From the NCBI RefSeq assembly GCF_026339995.1, contig NZ_JAPEPT010000002.1, positions 855,001 through 919,000 of the forward strand: 64,000 nucleotides of DNA. Direction: 5' to 3'. A program made the position numbers and the translations under genes. Shown here in pieces: positions 26,145-35,408 of this stretch. Numbering within the stretch: position 1 is the first letter of the stretch; every line of letters begins with the position of its first letter. This DNA is from Streptomyces sp. NBC_01481 (lineage in GTDB: Bacteria > Actinomycetota > Actinomycetes > Streptomycetales > Streptomycetaceae). The notes below the pieces were generated by a model. It saw only the letters and a program-made list of their open reading frames with translations. It made no database searches and was not told the origin of the DNA.

Positions 26145-26164
26145 CCCTCACGCCGGATTTCAGC

Positions 26165-26791
26165 TCAGCACGCGCCGGAGGGCGCCGGTGCGGGCCTGGC
26201 CAGGGTGGCCAGCGCCGCGTCGGCGTCCTTCTTCGTGTCCAGCGTCTTGAAGGCCGTGCCGAGGATCAGGTCGACGTCCGCCGTCCGGCGCGTGTCGGTC
26301 TGCGGCCGGCTGCTCTTCAGCTGGGTCGCCAGCACCCGGAACGCGCCCTGTTGCGCCTCGGAAGCGCCCAGCAGTATCGCCGTGCCGGGCACCTTCTTGT
26401 CGTACGCCACCGGGGCATTGCCGACCTTGCCGATCGCGAAGCCGCGTTTCTTCAGCTCGTCGGCGGCCGCCTTGGCGAGGCCGCCGCGCGGGGTCGCGTT
26501 GTAGACGTTCACCGTGATCTGGCCCGGCTTGAGGGCCAAAGGGGGCGCGGCGGAGGGTTTCGGTGCGCTCTTGCAGTCCTTCGTCCGGGCCGCCGACGCC
26601 GTCTTGCCGTCGTCGCCCGTGAAGACGTCGATGAGCTGCAGTGTTCCCCAGCCGGCGAGGCCGAGGGCGACCACCGCGGCGAGGGCCACCACAACGATCC
26701 TGCCGCGCTTGCGAGGGCGTCGCATTCGTGGGTACTTGTCGCCCGTGATGCGGTACTTTCCGCCCATGCCTGGGGGAGTGAGCATGCTCAT
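26165..26791 (-). CDS. Membrane-anchored LytR_C-domain protein
   Basis: 208 residues. A basic N-terminus (RRPRKRGR) precedes one membrane helix (about 31-50), a Pro/Ala linker, and a C-terminal LytR_C domain with ITVNVYNATPRGGLAKAAADELKKRGF and VDLILGTAFK. The catalytic LCP phosphotransferase domain is absent. Such stand-alone LytR_C proteins face outward and are thought to act with cell-wall glycopolymer assembly; that role is family knowledge, not seen here. Converges on upp. Confidence 0.85.
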   Translation of the reverse strand: MSMLTPPGMGGKYRITGDKYPRMRRPRKRGRIVVVALAAVVALGLAGWGTLQLIDVFTGDDGKTASAARTKDCKSAPKPSAAPPLALKPGQITVNVYNATPRGGLAKAAADELKKRGFAIGKVGNAPVAYDKKVPGTAILLGASEAQQGAFRVLATQLKSSRPQTDTRRTADVDLILGTAFKTLDTKKDADAALATLARPAPAPSGAC

Positions 26792-26927
26792 GGGCGCAGC
26801 GTAGTGCCGCCTGGTGCCGATGCCTACTAAACGATCAACCGATTGCGTCCGTACGGTCCGTAAAAAGCCCGAAAGGCTCAGTAGCCCGGGCGGCCGCGGA
26901 GGTGGCCGGGAACCCCGGCCGGGCGGC

Positions 26928-27224
26928 TCAGCCCAGCTCGAGAACGCGGGCGTGCAGGACCTGGCGCTGCTGCAGCGCGGCGCGCACGGCGCGGTGCAGA
27001 CCGTCCTCCAGATAGAGGTCGCCCTGCCACTTCACGACATGGGCGAAGAGGTCGCCGTAGAACGTGGAGTCCTCCGCGAGCAGCGTTTCGAGATCCAACT
27101 GGCCCTTGGTGGTCACGAGCTGATCGAGGCGGACCGGGCGCGGCGCCACGTCCGCCCACTGCCGGGTGCTTTCCCGGCCGTGGTCGGGATACGGCCGCCC
27201 GTTACCGATGCGCTTGAAGATCAC
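26928..27224 (-). CDS. VapB-family antitoxin-like protein without a partner
   Basis: 98 residues, MIFKRIGNGRPYPDHGREST at the start and LYLEDGLHRAVRAALQQRQV near the end. Streptomyces proteins of this kind are annotated as VapB-type antitoxins, as I recall, but no PIN-domain toxin gene lies on either side. The end part (DGLHRAVRAALQQR) looks like a ParB/Srx-type nuclease fold rather than a ribbon-helix-helix, so the toxin-antitoxin label may be wrong. Function open. Confidence 0.65.
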   Translation of the reverse strand: MIFKRIGNGRPYPDHGRESTRQWADVAPRPVRLDQLVTTKGQLDLETLLAEDSTFYGDLFAHVVKWQGDLYLEDGLHRAVRAALQQRQVLHARVLELG

Positions 27225-27444
27225 ACGGAAAGCCTACCGGTCAAGAGGCTCCGGGCGCAGCCACGGTGGCGGAGTGCGATCCCGGGCAAAAATGCGCAAA
27301 CCAGGAAACAGTCCCGGAGTCGATCACACAGACAGTGCGGCCGATTCGCTCGAAAGGGGTCGGCGTCTGCTCCGTGACGCAGACCCGAAGACATGGAGGC
27401 GCGGGTTCCGGGGCGGAGCCCCGGGTCGGACGGCACGGCGCCGG

Positions 27445-28032
27445 TCAGGACTTTTTCGCTGCCTTCGCCGCGCGCTTCATCTCCTGCTTGTGCTCCCGCA
27501 CCTTCGCCAGCGAGTCCGGTCCGGTGATGTCCGCCGCCGAGCGGTAGCAGCCCTTCTCGCCGTACGCTCCGGCCGCCTCGCGCCAGCCCGTGGGCTGTAC
27601 GTCGAACTGCTTGCCCAGCAGCGCCAGGAAGATCTTCGCCTTCTGCTCGCCGAAGCCGGGCAGCGCCTTCAGCCGCGCGAGCAGCTCGTCGCCGCTCGCC
27701 GCATCGCGCCAGACGGCGCTCGCGTCGCCGTCGTACTCGTCGACGAGGTACTGGCACAGCAGCTGCACCCGCTTGGCCATGTTGCCCGGATAGCGGTGGA
27801 CGGCGGGCTTCTCCTTCAGCAGGTCGGCGAAGGCGTCCGGGGCGTACGCGGCGATCTCGGCGGCGTCCAGATCCTCGCCGCCGAGTCGGCGGGCGATGGT
27901 GTACGGGCCGGAGAACGCCCACTCCATGGGGACCTGCTGGTCGAGCAGCATGCCCACCAGAGCGGCGAGCGGACTGCGGCCGAGCAGTTCGTCGGCCTCG
28001 GGCTGCTGGGCGAGATGAATCGTGGGGCTCAT
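27445..28032 (-). CDS. HhH-GPD family base-excision DNA repair protein
   Basis: 195 residues of the DNA glycosylase superfamily: LVGMLLDQQVPMEWAFSGP resembles the first glycosylase helices, and the helix-hairpin-helix reads LPGFGEQKAKIFLALLG (about 130-146). A catalytic Asp is not obvious after the hairpin, where the chain continues QFDVQPTGWREAAG. The C-terminal end is Lys-rich. ATG 28032 is the only good start. It stands alone, divergent from the copper operon. Confidence 0.8.
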   Translation of the reverse strand: MSPTIHLAQQPEADELLGRSPLAALVGMLLDQQVPMEWAFSGPYTIARRLGGEDLDAAEIAAYAPDAFADLLKEKPAVHRYPGNMAKRVQLLCQYLVDEYDGDASAVWRDAASGDELLARLKALPGFGEQKAKIFLALLGKQFDVQPTGWREAAGAYGEKGCYRSAADITGPDSLAKVREHKQEMKRAAKAAKKS

Positions 28033-28143
28033 GTCCCGAGGATCACGCAGCCGATGGGCGCCCGCCAGTCGCGCGAGGGGACCTCCGGGTTCCCGTCCCG
28101 AGGGCTGTTCTTCCTCACAGCCCCTGGGGGTTCGCCTCGCGCT

Positions 28144-28162
28144 CATACCCCCGTACGGTATG
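28144..28162 (+). promoter_or_regulatory. CsoR-like copper operator
   Basis: CATACC-N7-GGTATG, with a C-run after the left half (ATACCCCC), six bases before the first gene of the copper operon. CsoR operators of actinobacteria have this ATACC/GGTAT form. No csoR gene is in the window. Confidence 0.65.
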
Positions 28163-28167
28163 GATGC

Positions 28168-28371
28168 ATGAGGACTTCGCGGATGCCCGTTCCCACGGCC
28201 CTGGTGGGGTTCGTGCTCCTGGTGCTCGCCCTGACGGCCCTCTCGTACGCCGTGGGACGCGCCGTCGGCCCGGTGGCGCCCGGGCTGCACCGTGTCGATG
28301 AGCCGAAGAGCCCCGGCGGCGAGGAGCCCGGCGGGATGCCCGGGATGCATGACATGGGGGCGGGCCGGTGA
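28168..28371 (+). CDS. Small membrane protein with Met/His tail, copper operon
   Basis: 67 residues: one membrane helix (ALVGFVLLVLALTALSYAVG), then a hydrophilic outer part ending GMPGMHDMGAGR, which offers Met and His ligands typical of Cu(I)-handling peptides. The stop overlaps the GTG start of the copper ATPase gene (GTGA), so the two are translationally coupled. It may deliver copper to, or accept it from, the ATPase; this is inference from context. Confidence 0.7.
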   Translation: MRTSRMPVPTALVGFVLLVLALTALSYAVGRAVGPVAPGLHRVDEPKSPGGEEPGGMPGMHDMGAGR

Positions 28372-30641
28372 CGGATCTGCTGATCGGCGGCATGACCTGC
28401 GCGGCGTGCGTGGCCCGGGTCGAGAAGAAGCTGAACCGGGTCGACGGGGTGAGTGCCACCGTCAATCTGGCCACCGGTCTTGCCCGGATCTCGCATCCGC
28501 CCGAGGTGGGTGTGGACCTGCTGGTCTCCACGGTGGAACGGGCGGGCTACACCGCCCAGTTGCCGTCGCCTCCGCTCGCAACCGGGGACGAGGACGAGGG
28601 CGGGGAGGACGACGGGCGGGAACGGCTGGTGATCACCGCCGTGCTCGCGGTGCCGGTCCTCTTGCTGTCGATGGTTCCCGCCCTGCAGTTCGACTACTGG
28701 CAGTGGCTCTGCTTCACGCTCGCGGGACCGGTCGTCGTCTGGAGCTCCTCCCCCTTCCACGCCCGGGCGCTCAGCGGGCTTCGCCATGCGACGGCCACCA
28801 TGGACACCCTGGTCTCGCTCGGTGTGATCGCGTCCTACCTGTGGTCGGTGTACGCCCTGTACTTCGGCGGGGCGGGCGATCCGGGCATGCGGATGCCGTT
28901 CAGCTGGCTGCCGAGTGCCGAGGGCGGCACCGCGCATCTGTATCTGGAGGCAGCGGTCGGGGTACCTCTCTTCGTCCTGGCCGGGCGGTACTTGGAGGCA
29001 CGCGCCAAGCGCGGCACCGGGTCGGCGCTGCGGGCGCTCGCCGAACTGGGTGCGAAGGACGTGGAGTTGAAGGGGAGCGGTGAGCGCATCTCCGTCTCCG
29101 CGCTGCGGACCGGGCAGGAGTTCATGGTCCGGCCGGGCGAGAAGGCCGCCACCGACGGCGTGGTGACCGAGGGCAGTTCGGCGCTGGATCTGTCGCTGGT
29201 CACCGGTGAGTCGACTCCCGTCGAGGTGGGGCCCGGCTTCCGCGTCGTGGGCGGTGCCGTGAACTCCGGCGGGCTGCTCGTCGTCCGTGCGACCGCCGTC
29301 GGGGCGGACACCCAACTCGCGCGCATCACCAGGCTGGTGACCGACGCCCAGGCGGGCAAGGCGAGGATTCAGCGGCTCGCCGATGCCGTCGCGGGCGTGT
29401 TCGTCCCGTCCATCGTGACGGTTGCGGCGTGTGTGCTCGGCTTCTGGCTCGGGGCCGGTGCCGACCCGGAGGCGGCGGTGACCGCGGCGGTCGCCGTCCT
29501 GGTCGTCGCCTGCCCGTGCGCGCTGGGGCTTGCGACCCCCACCGCGTTCCTTGCGGCGACGGGGCACGGTGCGCGGCTCGGCGTACTGATCAAGGATCCG
29601 GGCGCGCTGGAGCGGCTGCGCCAGGTCGACAGCGCCGTCTTCGACAAGACCGGAACGCTCACCACGGGCCGTATGACCCTCGTCGAGACCGTCGTGGCCG
29701 AAGGGCGGGACGCCACTGATGTGCTGCGTCTCGCGGGCGCGGTGGAGTACGGCTCCGAACATCCCGTCGGCCGCGCCCTGGTGGCGGCCGCGCGCAGGCA
29801 GGCGGGCGGCGAACCGCTGCCCGAGACGGCGGGCTTCCGGGCCGTACGGGGCGAAGGCGTGCACGGCCGGGTCGAGGGCCGGGAGATCTCCGTACGCAGT
29901 CCGCGGGCCGCGCGCCCGCTCCCGGACACCCTGCACGAGGGCCTGCTGCGTGCCGAGGAGGCCGGGCACACGGCGGTCGTCGTCGAGATCGACTCCCGGC
30001 CCGTCGCCCTGCTCGCCGTCGGCGACACCCTGCGGCCCTCCAGCGGCGCGGCGGTGACCAAGCTGAAGCGCCTGGGCATCGAGCCGATCCTGGTGACCGG
30101 CGACGGGTCCGCCGCGGCGCAGGCCGTCGCCCGGGAGCTGGGCATCACCACCGTGCACGCGGGCGTCAGCCCCGAGGGCAAGTCGGAACTGGTCGCCTCC
30201 TTGCGCGCCGAGGGACGCCAGGTCGCGGTGATCGGCGACGGAGTCAACGACGCGGCCGCCCTGGCGAGCGCCGACCTCGGTATCGCCATGGGCAGCGGAA
30301 CGGACGCGGCGATCGGGGCCGCGGACATCACTCTCGTACGGGAGGACATGGCGGCGGTCGTCGACGCGGTGCTCCTCACCCGCCGCACGCTCGCCACGAT
30401 CCGGGCCAATCTCGTCTGGGCCTTCGGCTACAACGTGGTCACCGTGCCGCTGGCCGCGACCGGGTGGCTCAACCCGATGTTCGCGGCGCTGGCGATGTCC
30501 GCGAGCTCGGTGCTGGTCGTCGGGAACAGTCTGCGGCTGCGCGCCGACGGGCCGCGGCCCCGCCGACGGCCGCAGGCCGCCCGGCGCGTGCCCGGCCGTT
30601 CCGCCGTACGGAGGGGCTCCGATGACCTCAGCCTCCGCTGA
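28368..30641 (+). CDS. Copper-exporting P1B-type ATPase
   Basis: 757 residues. One N-terminal HMA domain with GMTCAAC (Cys11, Cys14), TGES of the actuator domain (about 280), the membrane CPC motif in ACPCALGLATP (about 381), the phosphorylated DKTGT (about 425) and GDGVNDA (about 622). The membrane CPC and HMA pair point to Cu(I) or Ag(I) efflux. A CsoR-like box controls the operon start. An overlap of 20 bases with the downstream PCu(A)C-like gene makes a three-gene unit. Confidence 0.93.
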   Translation: MTDLLIGGMTCAACVARVEKKLNRVDGVSATVNLATGLARISHPPEVGVDLLVSTVERAGYTAQLPSPPLATGDEDEGGEDDGRERLVITAVLAVPVLLLSMVPALQFDYWQWLCFTLAGPVVVWSSSPFHARALSGLRHATATMDTLVSLGVIASYLWSVYALYFGGAGDPGMRMPFSWLPSAEGGTAHLYLEAAVGVPLFVLAGRYLEARAKRGTGSALRALAELGAKDVELKGSGERISVSALRTGQEFMVRPGEKAATDGVVTEGSSALDLSLVTGESTPVEVGPGFRVVGGAVNSGGLLVVRATAVGADTQLARITRLVTDAQAGKARIQRLADAVAGVFVPSIVTVAACVLGFWLGAGADPEAAVTAAVAVLVVACPCALGLATPTAFLAATGHGARLGVLIKDPGALERLRQVDSAVFDKTGTLTTGRMTLVETVVAEGRDATDVLRLAGAVEYGSEHPVGRALVAAARRQAGGEPLPETAGFRAVRGEGVHGRVEGREISVRSPRAARPLPDTLHEGLLRAEEAGHTAVVVEIDSRPVALLAVGDTLRPSSGAAVTKLKRLGIEPILVTGDGSAAAQAVARELGITTVHAGVSPEGKSELVASLRAEGRQVAVIGDGVNDAAALASADLGIAMGSGTDAAIGAADITLVREDMAAVVDAVLLTRRTLATIRANLVWAFGYNVVTVPLAATGWLNPMFAALAMSASSVLVVGNSLRLRADGPRPRRRPQAARRVPGRSAVRRGSDDLSLR

Positions 30642-31125
30642 CCCCGCCGGCCGCCGGGCAGCCGTGACCGCGGCGATCCTCGTGCCGGTCGCCGCCTGCG
30701 CCGTGACGCTCGCCCTGCTCACGGCCTACGTCTCCAGCGGCGCGGCCGGCGAGCCCCCGGCCCGGATCACAGTCACCCGCGCCCGGGTCGTCCAGCCGCT
30801 CGCGGGCCGCGACACCGTGGCCTACTTCGACCTGCGCAACACGGGAGGCGCCGACGCGTCCCTGGTCTCGGTCGAGGCGCCGCTGCTCGGCTCCCCGACG
30901 ATGCTCGCGCGCGACGTCGAGTCGGACGGGGCGGGCCGCATGGAGGCGCTGCGGGAGCTGAAGGTGCCGGCGGGCGGGGAGGTGCGGATGTCCCCGGCGG
31001 TGGGCGACGTGATGGTCGAGAATCCACCGGCTCTGCGGCTGGGTGAGCGGGTCGATTTCGTGCTCAGGTTCCGGGACGGGGGTGAGGTGCGGGCGGTGGC
31101 GGTGGTGGTGCGGGCGGGGGGTTGA
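30622..31125 (+). CDS. PCu(A)C-like copper chaperone with altered ligands
   Basis: 167 residues: one N-terminal membrane helix (about 12-38), then an external beta-sandwich of the PCu(A)C type (AYFDLRNTGGADASLVSVEAP, GAGRMEALRELKVPAGGEV). The family binds Cu(I) by a motif H-(M)-x10-M-x21-H-x-M. Here the methionines are kept (Met107, Met131) while the histidines are replaced (Ala96, Asp129), and the whole protein has no histidine. It may use a Met-only site (Met94, 107, 123, 131) or have lost binding. Confidence 0.75.
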   Translation: MTSASADPAGRRAAVTAAILVPVAACAVTLALLTAYVSSGAAGEPPARITVTRARVVQPLAGRDTVAYFDLRNTGGADASLVSVEAPLLGSPTMLARDVESDGAGRMEALRELKVPAGGEVRMSPAVGDVMVENPPALRLGERVDFVLRFRDGGEVRAVAVVVRAGG

Positions 31126-31189
31126 GGGGACGGGGTTCCGCCGCGCGGGCTTTCCCCGCGCCGGACGGCTGAGATGTGCCGCCGAGCTG

Positions 31190-32926
31190 CTATCCCCCGT
31201 GCCAGGACCGCCACAGTGCCGCATACGCACCCCCACCCCCCACCAGCTCCTCATGCGTCCCCAGTTCCGTGAGTCGCCCCTCCGCCAGGACCGCCACCCG
31301 GTCCGCGGCGTGGGCCGTATGCAGACGGTGCGCGATGGCGATGACCGTGCGGCCCTTGAGGACCGCGGCGAGTGCCCGTTCCGTATGGCGTGCCGTTGTC
31401 GCGTCCAGGAGGGCCGTCGCCTCGTCGAGTATCAGCGTGTGCGGATCGGCCAGGACGACGCGGGCCAGGGCGAGTTGCTGAGCTTGGGCTCCGTCGAGCC
31501 TGTGGGCGCCCGCGCCCAGTTCGGTGTCGAGGCCGTCAGGGAGCTCGGACGCCCAGTCGGCGCCGACGGCGGCGAGAGCCGCGGACAGTTCGGTGCGGGT
31601 GGCCGAGGGAGCCGCGATCAGCAGGTTGTCGCGGATCGAGCCGAGAAAGACATGGTGTTCTTGGGTGACGAGGACGACCTGGCGGCGCAATTGTGCGGCG
31701 TCGAGCGCGGCAAGCGGTATGCCGCCGACGGTGACCGTGCCCGTGTGCGGGGCGTCGATGCCGGCGAGCAGTCTGCCCAGGGTGGACTTGCCCGCGCCGG
31801 AAGGGCCGACGACGGCGAGCCGTTCACCGGGGCGGACGGTGAGGTCGACGCCGTGCAGGACGTCGCGCCCGCCGTCGTAGGAGTACCGCGCGCCGACGAC
31901 CTCGATCCGGTCGTCGGCGGGAGCGGCCTCTGCGGCCGGCAGCGCTGCCGGGGCACGCCCGAGACCTTCGACCCGGGCGAACGCGGCGGAGCTGCTCTGC
32001 AGTTGGTCGAGCCACAGGAGAACGGTGTCGAGCGGCTCGGACAACTGCCGTAGATACAGGGCCGATGTGACCACCGCTCCGAGGGTGACCGTGCCATGCG
32101 CCTGCAGTACGCCGCCGAGCAGCAGGACGCCGACGACCGGCAGGACGTACGAGACATCCACGGCGGGGAAGAGCACACTGCGCAGGAACAGCGTCCGCAT
32201 CCGGGTCCGCCTGCACTCCTCGACGGCGTCAAGGCAGGCCGCGATACGTCGCTCCTGCAGCCCGAGTGCCTCGACGGTCCTGGCGCCGGACGCGGTGGCG
32301 GAAAGCACCTCGGCGAGCGCGGAGTTGGCGGCGCCCTCGGCGAGATAGTCGGTGTGCGCGCGGCGCAGGTACCAGCGCGCGGCGAACCAGATGCCGATCA
32401 GGCCGAGCAGCCCGCAGGCACCGAGCAGCGGGTGGAGGGCGAAGACCGCGCCGATGATGAACAGGGCCTGGGCCACCGCGATGGAGACCTCGGGCCCGGC
32501 GTCGCGAAGCGTGGTGCCCACGGTTGCGACATCGGCGGTGCCGCGCGCGGTGAGATCACCGGTCCCGGCGCGTTCCACGACGGATGCGGGCAGGGAGAGC
32601 GCCCGCTCGACGAACTGTTCACGTATCCGGGCGGACGTCCGCTCTCCGAAGCGGTGTCCCACGTACCGGGCGAAGCGGGTGAGCAGCAACTGGGCGACGG
32701 CGAAACAGAGGATGGCGAAGGCCAGCCGGTCCACGGTGGCGACGCCCGCGCCGTCCCTGATCCGGTCGATGACGCGTCCGACCAGCCATGGCCCCGCGAG
32801 CCCGGCTGCGGCGGCGAGCGCGTTGAGCGCGATCACGGCGGCGAAGGCGCGTGAGTCGAGCCGGACGAGCCGCAGGGCGGCGCGGCGTACGTGATGCGGC
32901 TCGGCGACCGGGAGGTGGCGGTTCAC
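31190..32926 (-). CDS. ABC exporter half-transporter with active ATP-binding motifs
   Basis: 578 residues: six membrane helices, then the ATPase domain from about 340. Walker A is intact (GPSGAGKST, 374-382), Walker B is LILDE (498-502) with catalytic Glu502, and the switch His533 is in IAHRL. The signature is degenerate, LDGAQ (477-481) instead of LSGGQ. It must pair with the product of the gene directly upstream, whose defects are complementary. The start overlaps the stop of that gene (ATGA). Substrate unknown. Confidence 0.9.
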   Translation of the reverse strand: MNRHLPVAEPHHVRRAALRLVRLDSRAFAAVIALNALAAAAGLAGPWLVGRVIDRIRDGAGVATVDRLAFAILCFAVAQLLLTRFARYVGHRFGERTSARIREQFVERALSLPASVVERAGTGDLTARGTADVATVGTTLRDAGPEVSIAVAQALFIIGAVFALHPLLGACGLLGLIGIWFAARWYLRRAHTDYLAEGAANSALAEVLSATASGARTVEALGLQERRIAACLDAVEECRRTRMRTLFLRSVLFPAVDVSYVLPVVGVLLLGGVLQAHGTVTLGAVVTSALYLRQLSEPLDTVLLWLDQLQSSSAAFARVEGLGRAPAALPAAEAAPADDRIEVVGARYSYDGGRDVLHGVDLTVRPGERLAVVGPSGAGKSTLGRLLAGIDAPHTGTVTVGGIPLAALDAAQLRRQVVLVTQEHHVFLGSIRDNLLIAAPSATRTELSAALAAVGADWASELPDGLDTELGAGAHRLDGAQAQQLALARVVLADPHTLILDEATALLDATTARHTERALAAVLKGRTVIAIAHRLHTAHAADRVAVLAEGRLTELGTHEELVGGGGAYAALWRSWHGG

Positions 32927-34632
32927 CGCTGACCCTCCTGTTCGCCCGCGCTGCGGGAGACCAGCGCGCGGTACCTGGGCTCGGCCGCGAGCAGTTCTCG
33001 GTGGCTGCCGGTCGCGGCCGTGGTCCCGTCGACCAGGAAGTACACGGTGTCCGCCTGTTCAAGGAGCAGCGGCGAGGTGCTGGTGACCACGGTGGTGCGC
33101 CCGGCGCGGGCGGCACGCAGCCGGGAGGCGAGCGACGCCTCCGTATGGGCGTCGACGGCGGATGTGGGCTCGACCGCCATCAGTACCTCGGGTTCGGCGA
33201 GCAGGGCTCGTACGAGCCGTATGCGCTGGCGCTGGCCGCCGGAGAGATTGCGGCCCTGCGCGTCGACCGCCGAGTCGAGGCCGTCGGGCAGCCCGTCGAC
33301 GATGTCCTGTGCGACGGCCGCGTGCACCGCCGCCGCGACGGCGTCCTCGTCCCGGTCCGCGCGCCCGGCGACGACCTCCCGCAGAGGTCCCGAGAACAGA
33401 TCGGCCTCGTTGTCGGCGACCAGGATCCGTTCCCGTATCCGTGCCGACGCCATCGCGTCGAGCCGTATCCCGCCCCAGGTAGCCGCCGACCCGGTGAACC
33501 TGGCGAGCCGGTCCACGGCCTCCGCACACTGCGCGGGCCGCGCGCTGACCAGCGCGGTCAGCCGCCCGGGCGTCACCTCCACACCGGATGCCGGATCGTG
33601 CAGTACGGCAGGGGACGCCGGCGCGTCGACCGGCCCGGCGGCGTCCGCGTCCGAGGATTCGAGATTCAGCAAGCGCACCACCTGGCGGGCCGCGACCAGG
33701 CCGCGCCCCAGGTCGTAGCCGCCCTCGATGAAGAACGCCACCGGCACGACGAGGACCGCGACATAGCCGTAGACCGCCACCAACTCCCCGACGGTGATGG
33801 TCCCTTGAGCCGCCATCCTCGCCGCCAGCCAGGTCACGGCGGCGAGGAAGACCGCGGGCAGCCCGACCCCGAGCGCCTGGATCCAGCTGGTCACGACGCC
33901 GACCCGGTAGCCCTCGGCCCGCAGCCTCTGCGATCCGCGGCGGTAGTGGTCGGCGTACAGCCCTTTGCCGCCAAGGCCGTTGAGTACGCGCAGCCCGCCC
34001 ACGAGATCCCCGATCCGCCCTGCCAGCGTGCCCTGCCGCTCGCGGTAGGTCGACTCCGCGCCCTGGAGCCGTCCGAGCAGCGGCCCCACCAGCACGGCGA
34101 GCACCGGCACACCGAGCAGGACCACGGCGGTGAGCAGCGGCGAGACGGTGAGCAGCAGGACGGCCACTGCGAGATAGGCGAAGATCGCCCCGACGCCGGG
34201 CCCGGTGATGGTGAGCGTCTGGCTGATGGTCCTTACGTCGCTGATGCCGATCGTGACGACCTCGCCGGCGGTGAGCAGCCGCGGCAGCGCGGCGCCCAGG
34301 CGCGTCGACTGCCGGACGACGACCTCGACGGTACGGAAGACGGCGTCCATCCGGATCCGGGTCATGGTGCGATGGCGCATGATCGCCAGCCAGGCGTTGA
34401 GCACCCCGACGCCGAACAGTGCGGCGACCCAGCCGGTCAGCGCGCCGAAGTCGCCCGGCCGGAGTCCTTCGTCGATGGCCCGTGACAGGAGATACGGCGG
34501 CAGCGTCAGGCACACCATCCACAGACTGCCGAGCAGAGCGCCCGCGGCGACGCGGCGCCGCTGGCTGGTGATCAGCCACCATAGATACCGCCCGGCACTC
34601 CGGCTGTCCGGCCCCGTATCTGCGACTGTCAC
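32923..34632 (-). CDS. ABC exporter half-transporter with degenerate ATPase motifs
   Basis: 569 residues: six membrane helices followed by a damaged ATPase domain. The place of Walker A reads LVSARPAQCAE with no GKS/T; Walker B is VLMAVE, lacking the Asp but keeping the Glu (488); the H-loop reads VVTSTS without His. The signature LSGGQ (463-467) is perfect. So it can only supply the signature motif to its partner. First gene of the pair on the minus strand; the start lies back to back with the metal importer. Confidence 0.9.
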   Translation of the reverse strand: MTVADTGPDSRSAGRYLWWLITSQRRRVAAGALLGSLWMVCLTLPPYLLSRAIDEGLRPGDFGALTGWVAALFGVGVLNAWLAIMRHRTMTRIRMDAVFRTVEVVVRQSTRLGAALPRLLTAGEVVTIGISDVRTISQTLTITGPGVGAIFAYLAVAVLLLTVSPLLTAVVLLGVPVLAVLVGPLLGRLQGAESTYRERQGTLAGRIGDLVGGLRVLNGLGGKGLYADHYRRGSQRLRAEGYRVGVVTSWIQALGVGLPAVFLAAVTWLAARMAAQGTITVGELVAVYGYVAVLVVPVAFFIEGGYDLGRGLVAARQVVRLLNLESSDADAAGPVDAPASPAVLHDPASGVEVTPGRLTALVSARPAQCAEAVDRLARFTGSAATWGGIRLDAMASARIRERILVADNEADLFSGPLREVVAGRADRDEDAVAAAVHAAVAQDIVDGLPDGLDSAVDAQGRNLSGGQRQRIRLVRALLAEPEVLMAVEPTSAVDAHTEASLASRLRAARAGRTTVVTSTSPLLLEQADTVYFLVDGTTAATGSHRELLAAEPRYRALVSRSAGEQEGQR

Positions 34633-34772
34633 GGTGCAACTTTAGTGACCCGGTTCGCTCATCCGTGCGGTCAGGTCCGCGAGTTGATCGATGACGCAGC
34701 TCCAGCCCGGGAACTCATCGGCCCCGCCGTCCGACTCCTCTCCCGTACCTGGGTGACCGAACGGGAGGTGGA

Positions 34773-35408
34773 ATGGGCGGGCTTGACGTGCGGATGCGCC
34801 GGGTCGGCTGCCGGCACGGCCGTGTCGAAGCCGTACGCGCCGTGGATCTCGACATCGCGCCCGGCGAGCGGGTGGCGCTGACCGGCACCAACGGCTCCGG
34901 CAAGACCACACTGCTACGGGCCCTGCTCGGCCTGCACCGGACCGCTGGCGGCGAGATACTCGTCGGCGGGCGTCCGGCCCGCACCCCGGCCGAGTGGGCC
35001 TGGCGGCGGCGGGCATGTGCGTGGATTCCGCAGAAGCCCGCGGCCGGGCGCTTTCCGCTGCTGGCCGGGGAGTTGCTGACCAGCAGCGGCGCGGCGGCCG
35101 AGGCCGAGGAAGCAGCGGAGAAACTGGGCGTCGGCCACCTGACCGGGCGTCCGCTGCACACCCTGTCCGGCGGCCAGTTGCAGCGTATGTATCTGGCCCG
35201 GGCCGCCGGTGCCGTCGCCGCCGGGGCCGGGGTGCTGCTTGCCGACGAGCCCACCGCCGCGCTCGACTTCGCCGGCCAGGAGGAGGCCGCCGACGTCCTG
35301 CTGTCCCTGCCCGCGACCCTCGTCGTGGTGACCCACGACCGTGCCCTGGCAGACCGCTGCGAGCGCGTCCTGGAGATGGCCGCCGGCCGGCTGCGGGAGG
35401 TCGTATGA
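34773..35408 (+). CDS. ATP-binding protein of a Zn/Mn-type ABC importer
   Basis: 211 residues with Walker A GTNGSGKTT, signature LSGGQLQR, Walker B GVLLADEPTAALD and the switch VVTHDR. It belongs to the metal-importer ATPase group because it is followed, with a four-base overlap, by a nine-helix permease and a cluster-9 binding protein. GGGAGGTG precedes ATG 34773. No clear Zur-type box is visible in the 140-base gap to the divergent exporter genes. Confidence 0.88.
   Translation: MGGLDVRMRRVGCRHGRVEAVRAVDLDIAPGERVALTGTNGSGKTTLLRALLGLHRTAGGEILVGGRPARTPAEWAWRRRACAWIPQKPAAGRFPLLAGELLTSSGAAAEAEEAAEKLGVGHLTGRPLHTLSGGQLQRMYLARAAGAVAAGAGVLLADEPTAALDFAGQEEAADVLLSLPATLVVVTHDRALADRCERVLEMAAGRLREVV

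Noticed and set aside
34645..34881. Short plus-strand frame before the metal importer ATPase
   Set aside because: Its second half overlaps the ATPase gene out of frame and it has no ribosome site; treated as leader sequence.
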